A stretch of 25,000 nt of DNA, taken from assembly GCA_943704525.1 (NCBI GenBank), contig CALSCQ010000604.1, positions 1 to 25,000 on the forward strand. The letters run 5' to 3'. The notes under the pieces are model-generated. The model saw only the letters and a program-made list of their open reading frames with translations. It was not told the origin of the DNA and did no database searches. Positions 14,056 through 22,755 of the stretch are shown one piece after another; position 1 is the stretch's first letter; each line of letters starts with the position of its first letter. A program made the translations under genes and the position numbers. This DNA comes from Pigoraptor vietnamica. Its lineage: Eukaryota; Opisthokonta; Filasterea.

Positions 14056-14642
14056 GCGCATGTCGGCCGTGATGTGACACCTGGCGTTGGGGCGCCGTGT
14101 CTGTTGGCGGATTGGCCATGCGGTCGCCTCTGTATATTTGTCTGCGTCTCGCGTTTTGCGATTGTGAGCCGAGTGTGGGGGGGGGTTGTGTGTCCCCTCT
14201 TATGGGAAGCCGCCGTTTTCGGTGTGTGGCGGTTGGGCTGTGGCGCGCGGCCACGTGCCTTAGGAATTGATCTTAGGCTGGAGCGGAAATACACGCGCCG
14301 TGTCGGGCGCTGTCTCTCCAGCTATCAACGCGTGCTTTTGCGCTGTGTGCAAGCGATGCGGCGGATGTATGACGTCTACACGCTATGGCACATTGGCACA
14401 AGAGAAGAAGACGCATGTATGACGTCTACACACTTTTCACACTTTGGCACATTGGCGCAAGAGAAGAAGACACTGTATGACGTCTACACACTTTGGCACA
14501 TTGGCACAAGAGAGGAGGACTTTCCGTGTGCGCCCTTGTATGCCTTGATCCTTTGAAATCCCTTGATTGTGACGCACACACCGTCACACTACCAGTCGAA
14601 AAGTACCGCCGAAATGCCCACTTCATTCGATGCACTGTGGCA
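14056..14642. other. Convergent 3' intergenic region, COX6B / GSAP-like
   Basis: 587 bp between two stop codons. It contains a G8 run near 14178 and a three-copy tandem repeat at 14366-14522; no other coding or RNA signal is seen. Confidence 0.7.
14366..14522. repeat. Three-copy tandem repeat, unit about 50-58 bp, with TGACGTC in each
   Basis: Copies begin at 14366, 14416 and 14474, each opening TGTATGACGTCTACAC and containing GGCACATTGGC(A/G)CAAGAGA followed by AGAAGAC or GGAGGAC. The second copy has a short insertion (TTTTCACAC), so spacing differs. Each copy carries the CRE/ATF-like core TGACGTC. Confidence 0.9.
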
Positions 14643-17600
14643 TCACCGAAACAGCGCAAACGACGAAGGGAGGTCCGTGTTGATGTAGTTGTCCGCAAGC
14701 AGAAACACGGCCGAATCGACATCCCCGGGTGTCGGCGCAGCGAGCCCCAGCGCCTCTGCGTGTGCCTTTGGCGCATACCCCGCGTAGTCCGTCGCCGCAC
14801 TCCTCGCCTGCCGCAACAACAGCGCGAGGGGTATGAACTTGACCGCGCGCCGGTTGCCCAGCCCCAAGCTTCCGCGCGTGAAAGACGCCATCGCAGACCC
14901 GTCCATGATCGCACCGAGTCCCTCTGCGTACTCTGGCGCCGGCAGCACCTGGCCCTCCGCCGCAGTAAGCGCCGCTTCCGCCGCAGCCGACACGGACAGC
15001 GCCTCAGTCACGGCCTCGTCCTCGTCCTCTAGATCTTCATCCAGCCCATCGCTCGGTGCGCGGTCGCGGGAGGCGCGCGTGGACGGTGCCCCCGCGGCGC
15101 CGCTGTCGTGCCGTGCCAGCACCTGCGACGCGTAATGGACGGCGAGGTAGCGGTCCGCGGTGACATCCCTCCACTCTCGCATCAAACGCGCCGCCGCCGA
15201 CCGCGTGGGCAGCCTGCACGCAATGTGCATGATAAAGTCGGCGTCCTCGGGACTCAGCGGCGGGTGCGGCACGGGCCCCGTCGACGTCTGGCGCAGCACC
15301 GGTGGTATCACACGCGCCCCGAAAAAGGCCGCGCTGTCGCTGTCCGCCTTGCTCCGGTCCGATTTGTCTCCCCTCGGCGTTGCCGGCTGCGACGACGAAG
15401 CCGAGGCGTTGCTCTCCTGCACGCGACGCTGCGCGGCCACCGTCATGACCTCGAGCACGTGCGTCGCAAAGTCCTCGGTTATGCGGAAGACGCCGCGCCG
15501 GAGGTAGTCACAGAAGGTGCGGCGAGATAGCACGTCGAACCCGACACGCGTGAGGCGCGACTGAAACGACGACGGCAGCGGGAAGCACAGCTGCTCCAGC
15601 GCGCAGTACAGCGTCTCGAGGAGCCGAAATTCGATGCGCGCGCGCTCCATTTCGAGCGACGCCGTCGAGCACGCGTCGCCGGCGCCGCCCGTGAGAAGCG
15701 TGCTGGTGGCCGATGGCCGCGGGGGAAGGCCTGGCATGCGACCCGCCGCCGTCCACGACGACGCGAGTTCGGGGTGGGATCCAATCGAGATGGAGTCGAC
15801 GTCGCCCGACCGAAGCGAGAGCGCGTCAAAGTTCGGTCCCGCAAAGTGCGTGGGAAGGGAGCCGACAATCAAACGCCGCGTGCGGGCGTCCGGCATTGAG
15901 ATGGCGGCGGTGGGGATTCGCACGGCCGCCGAGTGCAGCGCGCCGGGAGAAGAGTGGTGCTGGTGGTGGTGGCCCCTGTGCACTGGGTGCGGGATCGAGT
16001 GAGAGGCGCCGTCCGGAGACGTATCGTCCGCGCGCCCCTTTCCCTTGGCGCCTCTCGAGTGGTGGCTCTCGAGGGAGCTCGCGACGCTCGATGCGGCGTC
16101 GGGTGGACTTGCTGCCGACGAAGGAGACGGCGCGGGGCTCACAGGGGCGCGCGCCTCCACGCCGCGCTCCTCGCGTGCGGCTTCGGTGATGAGGCGGAAG
16201 AGCTGTGCGGCCTGGAGCATTTGGCAGGCCGCGTACTCTTGCGCCCACGCCTGCGACTTGTGGCTGGAATGCCGATGCGCATTTCGGTCAATGAGGGGTT
16301 GGTTGCGCGGTTGGTTGCGCACACAGTCACATGCACACACACACACACTCACGGACGCACACACACACAAACGTACACGCTACAAGCACAAGGTTATTGC
16401 TCGCAGAATAACTCACCGCAAGTCCTTCTGGATGTACATGGCAATGTGTGCGCCAACTTCGCTGATCGTCCGCTGCGTCACACCCACGTCCGACGCGTCG
16501 CCCACGTGCAACAGCAGCGCATCCATGCGAGACGACGACGCGGCCGAGGTCCCAAGTCCCTGTGTTTCGCCCGCAGCGCCCGCCGACCCCTCCACTGCGC
16601 GCATACCCCCGAACACCCGCGAGAGCACACGACGCACAGGTGATGCTGCCGGTGAGCGCGAGAGGAATAGAGGAAGGCTCACTGGCAATATGCTCTGGCC
16701 AAAGCCGCCGACGCTCGAGGGGGGCGGCATCAACTGCGAGGGCGCGTTCGACACGGCGTCGGCACTGGGGCGACGGCGTGAAGGCGACGTGGACAGTCCG
16801 TTGCTTCCCGCGCTTCCATTGAGATCGAACCCTGAGGAGCCCGCAGACTGGAGGAGGGTGCTCGAGTTGACGCGGTGTGCAGGAATGGACGAATTGGACC
16901 CCGATCGCTGGATTTCGCTGCCGGTTGAGGACGTGGAACGCTTCGAGACGAGCGACTGCGTGACACGCAAAGCAATTCGCGGAGAGGATGTGAGACACCT
17001 GAGTAAAGCACGCGGATGCGCACACAGGCGAAAAAGGCCACACGTATCCACAAACGTGCATGAAACCAGCCAAGTGATTGGAGAGGACCGTACTCACCCC
17101 ACGCCTGCGCTCCATCTCGAATCGCTTGGGGCGCGCTGCCGCGAGCGCGACGTTCTTGCAGAGCGACTCGAAACTGTTGAGGGATAGAAAAAGGTTCTTG
17201 CGCGGTGCGTCGCCGTCCGGACGAATGCCAGCGAGCACCGCCGGCAGCAGCGACACGTACTCGAACCTGCACGGGAAATGCGTCAGGAGCGAGACGGCCG
17301 AGAGAACTACCTGCCCACTGGCTCTCCTCAACAACACTCCATGCGCGCTTGTGGAGGTAAATCAGAGACAAGAGTGCGACGAGACGACTCCATTGACCTA
17401 AAACGGAGACAACAAACACGAGCGCACAGGCAACTAAAGACCCACCGGCAGTCCGGCCACTCCGACGCCGCACCGCTCCACGCCGTCCCGTCGTTCGCGA
17501 GGCCGTCCTGGTCCATCCCCGCGACGCACGGCGCGACGGTCGTATTAGGCAGCAGCCGCAGCGCGGCGGGGTCGACGCCGTGCCTCTTCAGGCTCTGGAA

Positions 17601-20008
17601 GGTGGTGCCGACGAGATACTCCATGAGTATGGGGGCGGTAACGGCGTCGGGTTGCCGCCTGCACAGCCGGTCCACGAGCCGCTTCGCAAACGAGCCCGTC
17701 TTCGGCGTGTCCTGAAAGTGCGCGATCGCCAAGTGCAGCGCGCGCACGCGGAACTGCTCCGTCGTCGACACCCGCTCCACGATATCGAGGAGGCGCTCTG
17801 CGTCAAGCGAGTAGCGGTACGCCGCCCCACCCGTCGCGTCAAACAGGGCGGGTCCATACGCCATCGTCGCCGTGCGCTGCTTCACGAGCTCAAAGTAACC
17901 CGGGGGCGCGTGCAGGAGATACGAGTCGGGCGCATGGTGGATGACAGCGGGCATGCCGTGCGAGTTGGGGCGCAGCACGGACGGCAGCGGAGGTACGTCT
18001 GGGTAGCGGAAGCGGACGTCGTGACACGCCTCGTGCTCCGCGGCACAATCGATGAGGTGGAGGTAGAGCCCGGGGACGTACGCAACAATGTAATCGCCTG
18101 CGAGAACGAGCGACTGACGTCAGAGTATGACTTGCAAGTGGCATCGACTGACAGGGGGAGTTGCAATGACTTGCAAGTGGCATCGACTGACTGAGGGAGT
18201 TGCAATGGGTCAGTCAGAGTGTGACTTGCAAGTGGCATGGACTGACTGGGGGATTTGCAAGTGGCATCGACTGACTGAGGAAGTTGCAATGGGACCCACC
18301 GACAGTGGTAAAGAAAATGCGAGCGGCGAGAATGGTGTGCTCGGAGAGATCGGGGAAGGTCACGCTGTGGTCGAGGGCGCTTGCTGCGGACGAGTGCCGT
18401 GTGAACACGCAGATTTTTCACACGAGAACACACGCCACACACACGAGCGAACAATGGGCTCAACGTCAGCGCACAAACAAAGGCACACGCACCGTAGTGC
18501 AAGGGGAAGACCGTGTAATGAATGCGAGGCCCCTCGTCGTCGTCCGCAGCATCGCTGATGTGCTGGTAGCAAATCGCCAGCGCACCGCCACTCATGTGCA
18601 CCACCTCGAGATTAAAGTGGCGGTCTGCATGAAAGAAGAGAGGCCGTCAGTGCCATAGTGAAGATAGGGCGGACAGCTTAAATCATAGACGTGTGTGTCC
18701 ATCGACTTCACATTATGAGTCAAGCGGGGGCATTGGGACCGAGACCTAGACACATGTAACGAAGGCATGCAACGAACTGCGACGCGCCGCAGCACGCACC
18801 GGGCAGCGCGTGGGCGCAAGGCATTGCGAGGTACTCCGACGGCTCCGACAAATTCCTGTGGAGGGCGACCGGGAGGGCGACGTCGAACACGGCGTCGAAC
18901 GCGCCCTTGTCGCCAAACTGGAGGCACTTGAGCACCGTGTCGACGTGCGCCGTCTGGTCCTTCGTGTTCTGGCGAATGTACATGAAGTACGTGCACTGCC
19001 GGTGCATGTCCCACTGGAACCACAGAATCTTCCCGGCCAGTCGCGTCTCGCGCATGGACCCTGCGTTGATCCGCGGATGCTGCGCGCCCCCGGTCACCTG
19101 CATCGCGAAGCTGCTCACACTCTCCTTGTGCACGAACAGCACGGCGTAGACGAGGTTCTTCGGCGGTGCGTCGGGGTGGTGCACGAACTGCACTCGCTGG
19201 TAGTTGCGGCTGCCGTGGCGCAGCGGAAAGACGCGCCCAAACGGCACCTCCGCCACAAAGCACTCGTACCATCGCGTGCCGTCCCCATCCCCAACGACCG
19301 CGCCTATCGGCAGGTGCTGCGACGACGACGACGGCGACCCGCGCGGACCCACAGAGAGGGACGTGGAAGACCCGCTTATCCCCGCAGCGGACGCTGCTGC
19401 TGCTGCCGCCACCTGGCTGGCGGATCGACGCGTGATCGTAACGAACCCAACGGCCGTGCGGTCCTTGTTGACGCTCGCGCTCTCAATGTGCACGACGCCA
19501 TCGTGCGCGTACAGACGCTGCCGCGTCGAACTCTTGAGGTCGAAGGCATCGATGAAGGTGCGCTGGGACTGCAGCGTGCGTAAGTGCGTATGTACACTAT
19601 GAGAGTGTGTCGCGTGTATGCGTATGGACAAGTGTCTGCTATTTTAGAAGCGTGTGCGAGTGATGAGTCGGAGAGTGAAGTTATAGACATGCTCGCAAAT
19701 ATCCCACAACCAACAGTGTGGTAGAGGTGATCGCCGCAAGTACGCACACACCTTCGTGACGTCGTCGAAGCCGTCCCACGTGACGAGGAGAACATGGCCC
19801 ACCTCTTGGCCCACAATGCGCACAGAGGGCTGCAGAAGCGACGAATTCGCACGGCAAGACACGTATAAGGTACACGCAACGGGTATAATAATGCGCACAA
19901 AACACACGCGCACACTTGCAGCAACTACACCTTTCCACCGTCCGAGGTTGACGGCCAGTGCGACAGCAAGTCCGCGTCAATGTCGAACACCTTCTGGAAG
20001 ACGAGCAT
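14643..20008 (-). CDS. GSAP: Gamma-secretase-activating protein (GSAP/pigeon) homologue, 9 exons, 1373 aa
   Basis: Homologue of metazoan GSAP (pigeon), whose C-terminal fragment was reported to bind gamma-secretase and steer APP cleavage; its role in microbes is unknown. Exons (minus): 20008-19931, 19829-19752, 19568-18800, 18624-18493, 18383-18300, 18097-17446, 17266-17098, 16955-16417, 16263-14643; phases agree throughout. Start ATG 20008 gives MLVFQKVFDIDADLL, like the human FDLGKDVL start. A beta-propeller-like N-half follows: LVYAVLFVHKE, ILWFQWDMHRQCTYFMYI (human FVWAQWDMSEQRLYYI), VLKCLQF, GGALAICYQ, DYIVAYVPGLYLHLIDC (human DYYVAVYLPGHFFHLL). From about residue 1040 comes the GSAP C-terminal domain: RIEFRLLETLYCALEQLCFP then LPSSFQ, the human region being FLPLPPGFH. 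The end has VKFIPLALLL and DVDSAVFLLADNYI. Ser/Ala/Pro-rich insertions (exons 8-9) make it longer than human GSAP (about 854 aa). Confidence 0.85.
18125..18295. repeat. Minisatellite filling GSAP-like intron 5
   Basis: Four imperfect copies of a unit of about 39 bp or less, built on GACTTGCAAGTGGCATCGAC followed by TGACTGAGGGAGTTGCAAT, start near 18129, 18168, 18223 and 18253. The array occupies almost all of the 202-bp intron (18098-18299) and ends beside the donor GTGGGTCCC on the minus strand. Confidence 0.9.
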
Positions 20009-20542
20009 CTTCGTTCGCTTATTGTCGCTCTCGCGGGACCCTCTACTTCGGAGTGGGTGCCATTTCGTAAAGAGGGCGCGCAGAGTGAACGGCGCGTCCG
20101 ATAACTGTTTTGGTGTGCTAACGGCGTGCACTCGCGTGCATCCAGAATGTCATGACACGCGTAGAACACCCCCGTTCTGCTAAAAAAAAGCTCAGAACGC
20201 ACTCAAGATCGCGTCGTGAGCTCATAGCAACTTTTTGTGTGTGTGTGTGTGTGTTGGCTGTGTGTGTGTGCCGCACTAATTCACGTGATGCTGTCGCTAC
20301 CTCTGTCCGCCGTGTCCGCAGTGTCCGCATGACGCATCACCAACCGCAGCATTCGTTTTTGCAGTCGCACAGAACTCCCTCTTCCATTGCGTGCGACGAC
20401 GAGGGCATTCTTACACAGTGCGAAGTGCCCTCAACTGCTGGCGCTTTCTTCGCGATTGACAGTGGACGTCGCCATTCTGTGTGTGTTCAGGTCTCATCTA
20501 TTACATCATTGCCTGTGCGACCGGCATTGTCGTCTCGCCGCC
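20009..20542. promoter_or_regulatory. Divergent intergenic region, GSAP-like / 20543 gene
   Basis: 534 bp between two divergent starts. It has a (GT)n stretch (20236-20270), an A7 run near 20185 and a TCACGTGA palindrome at 20281-20288, a typical bHLH-type site. No clear TATA box or RNA gene. Confidence 0.5.
20281..20288. promoter_or_regulatory. TCACGTGA palindrome (bHLH-type site), first of four
   Basis: Perfect 8-bp palindrome containing the CACGTG E-box. Further exact copies lie at 20840-20847, 20990-20997 and 22525-22532. Function as a binding site is inferred from known bHLH preference. Confidence 0.45.
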
Positions 20543-21482
20543 ATGAATCTCTTCGTCCTCCACATTCTTCCGCGTCTTGCGGCGGCCATGCACTGCAACA
20601 AGCACGTGCCCAAGATGATCGTCGAGGCGGCTCAACTGCTCTCAAACACGCACCACTTTCTGTCGTCCCGCCACGTCGAATCATCCGCAGCGCGCCTGTA
20701 CAAACAGTACGGCACCGCGAAGATGCGACTGGCGCCTATGGTCTGGCTCCAAGAGTCCCTCGCCAACTATCGCTGGGCGTGCGAACTCGGGCTCGCGCTG
20801 TGTGATGTGTACACTGCGCGTTACGGCCGCCGGCACAAGTCACGTGATGTGCTCGAGTGGCTGGTGTCCAACGAACCGTCGGATGTGCTGCAAGACGTCG
20901 GACTGACGCAATTTCGGCCTGCGGTGCCGGAAGAGTACTTTGTGAAGGGGCCGAACGGACAGGCACGTTCTCGTGTGGACGGAGAGAGATCACGTGATGT
21001 GCACGCCCATCTCTTGGACTTCACTCATTGCTGACGCTCCACTTTCCACTCCACAGGGCGTGGACGCAGTCGAGTCGTATCGCATGTATTACGTGTGCGA
21101 GAAGCACCGGTTCGCAAAGTGGCCGCCGGGCGAAACCCCCGCGTGGTACACGGACGGGCTGTCCAAGTGGGCCGACATCGTGCGTCGCATTCAACGCGAA
21201 ACGGCCACCGGCAAACGAAAGCCCCCGAAGACGGCCAAAGTCCCTCTTCCGGACAGCAGCGACCCCTCCGACGCCGACGCGCCTCCTCGCGCGGCAACCA
21301 CAACGTCGAGCACGCGCGCCGTTGCGAAACGCACGCGCCAAAATGTGGATGCGGCTGTCGGCGATTCGGACGGCGCGAAGGCAAAGCGGCGGCGAGTCAC
21401 GCCAGCCGATGATGCTCCGTCAGCGGGGGCCGCGCGCGTCTTGAGGTCCCGCACGCGTCTTGAGGTCCCGCGCGCGTCTTGA
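20543..21482 (+). CDS. Phage/bacterial-type conserved protein with basic C-terminal tail (2 exons, 281 aa)
   Basis: The core resembles small conserved proteins of unassigned function that I associate with bacteria and phages. They open MNLFVLD-like, followed by a CDKHV-KM-(L/V)E-AQ-LS motif, a W-RES--NY-W segment and a Y---F motif near the end. Here I see MNLFVLHILP, MHCNKHVPKMIVEAAQLLS, VWLQESLANYRWACELGLAL, PEEYF, then ESYRMYYVCEKHRFAKWPPG and TPAWY. Exons 20543-20962 and 21057-21482 join in phase 0, giving NGQ-GVDAVESY. The donor is CAG/GCACGT, so this would be a GC-AG intron; GT sites nearby break the frame or fit poorly. Residues from about 200 form a tail rich in K, R, S and A with two nuclear-signal-like clusters (GKRKPPK, AKRRR). 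The stop TGA (21480) lies inside a 19-bp tandem repeat. Acquisition from a virus or bacterium is an inference. Confidence 0.7.
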
Positions 21483-21492
21483 GGTCCCGCAC
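21436..21492. repeat. 19-bp tandem repeat x3 spanning the stop codon
   Basis: Three copies of GCGTCTTGAGGTCCCGC(A/G)C begin at 21436, 21455 and 21474. Since 19 is not divisible by 3, each copy is read in a different frame (VLRSR, RLEVP, then AS-stop); the TGA of the third copy ends the protein. Confidence 0.95.
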
Positions 21493-21568
21493 GCGCACGG
21501 CGCGCGTCGCAGTTTGACGTGAGCGCGTTCACTTAGTAAAACGAATTCTGGCGAGAGTGGTGTGCCAC

Positions 21569-22273
21569 TCAGAGCCCTTGGACGGTGGCAGTTCGCGACG
21601 ACGCGCCAATCGACACGGTCGCCGACACTTCGCCCGCAGAGAGGGACGGCAACGACGGCGCGAGTGGAAGAGGGACGGTCGCGGCGTCGTCGGTTGCTTC
21701 GTCGTCCAAGAGCACGCGGCCGTCCGCGGCAATTGCAATCTTACTGTTGGCCATGTAGCTGTTGAGGATTTGCCACACGAACCCAAAGCCCGCGGACACG
21801 ACCGGGCGCGTGTGGGCCGGGACGGCGTAAAAGAGGAACACGTTGACGAACGGCCAGTAGCACGCGGCGGCAGCGAACGTGCGCGGGACCTTGTACTGCG
21901 CGATTGGCACGATTTCCTCGACCGTCTTGCCGTTGAGCAGCAGAGTGCTCGTCAGAAAGCTCGAGATCATCACGGGCGCAAACGAGAGACCGATCGCAAT
22001 CTTGCCCGCCATGGCCTTGACAGTCTGCCCCGGGGACAGCCTCTCCATCGTCCGCAGGCGCAGCATGTCGAGCGGTCCGCTCACGAAGCAGCCGATAAGC
22101 GACGCTTTCGCTGACCGAGCGACGTTCCACTCGGTCCCATGCCCGGCCTTCCGTTCAAAGTGCTGGCACGTTGCGTCGGCGCCAAAGAAGAGAACGGACG
22201 TCGTCAGGCTGTTGAACTTGACGGGATGCGTCGTTGCTGCCCACTTGAAGGCCGCGCCCAGACGCCCTAACAT
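21569..22273 (-). CDS. MPV17: Mpv17/PMP22-family membrane protein (234 aa, intronless)
   Basis: Member of the Mpv17/Sym1/PMP22 family of four-helix membrane proteins of the mitochondrial inner membrane or peroxisome, thought to form pores or act in metabolite and nucleotide homeostasis. Start is ATG at 22273 (MLGRLG); an upstream in-frame GTG is not used. Family features: HPVKFNSLTTSVLFFGADATC in TM1 (human HPWKVQVLTAG and GD-I-Q), FVSGPLDMLRLRTMERLSPG (family GP--H-WY--L), ACYWPFVNVFLFYAVPAHTR (family signature WP--Q--NF--VP---R), then GFGFVWQILNSYMANSK. The WP, VP and R residues of the signature are kept. The last 45 residues are a Ser/Ala/Pro-rich tail not usual in the family. It is the only intact single-exon gene here; its stop is 86 bp from that of the convergent neighbour. 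Confidence 0.92.
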   Translation of the reverse strand: MLGRLGAAFKWAATTHPVKFNSLTTSVLFFGADATCQHFERKAGHGTEWNVARSAKASLIGCFVSGPLDMLRLRTMERLSPGQTVKAMAGKIAIGLSFAPVMISSFLTSTLLLNGKTVEEIVPIAQYKVPRTFAAAACYWPFVNVFLFYAVPAHTRPVVSAGFGFVWQILNSYMANSKIAIAADGRVLLDDEATDDAATVPLPLAPSLPSLSAGEVSATVSIGASSRTATVQGL

Positions 22274-22755
22274 TTTCGCAACCGCAAACCACGGCACACC
22301 ACACGGGTAAATTGTGAGGAGGGAAAAAGATGCACTGTCTTGGAATAGAGTGGAGAGGGGGCGAATATGAAGGGCGTGTACACTCTTTAGGCGTGCGAGA
22401 GTGAGACTGTGTTGAGTGCGTGCTCTCGAAGCGCGTGCGCATCCGATTTTGGTCCGTCAGTTGGGGTGTGCCGCTAATGGACACCCCCCATTAGCCACAC
22501 GTGCCGTGACACTGCCTGGACAAGTCACGTGATTAACAGAGAGGGAGGGGAAAAAAAAAAAAGAAGAAGAAAAAGGGTAGTTTTTTTTTTTTTTTTTTTT
22601 TGTTTTTTTGGTTTGTGCCCGCTTTTCTTTGTTTTCCAATCGCAATATCGAGAGAAAGAGGAAGAGAGAGAGAAAACGAAAGGCAACCGCATGTGCTACG
22701 CACTCTTCTGAACTCGTGAACACTATATTAATACATTGTCGCAGCCGATCGGGGG
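22274..22755. promoter_or_regulatory. Divergent region with homopurine/poly-T block
   Basis: 482 bp upstream of the Mpv17-like gene. It has a TCACGTGA palindrome (22525-22532), a 40-nt all-purine run (22538-22577) with A12, then T21 (22581-22601) and T7. No gene is seen. Confidence 0.7.
22538..22609. repeat. Homopurine tract followed by poly-T
   Basis: Purines only from 22538 to 22577, with A12 and GAA repeats, then T21, G, T7. The A and T blocks can pair as an imperfect hairpin, and the purine tract is a candidate triplex former. Confidence 0.9.

Noticed and set aside
16958-16984. Acceptor CTCAG at about 16985 for GSAP-like exon 8
   Set aside because: From the phase-0 donor GGG/GTGAGT it leads into a frame that loses the conserved IAMYIQKDL end; CACGCAG at 16956 joins in frame.
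22274-22297. Longer start for the Mpv17-like protein
   Set aside because: The upstream codon at 22297 is GTG; ATG at 22273 also fits the family N-terminus.
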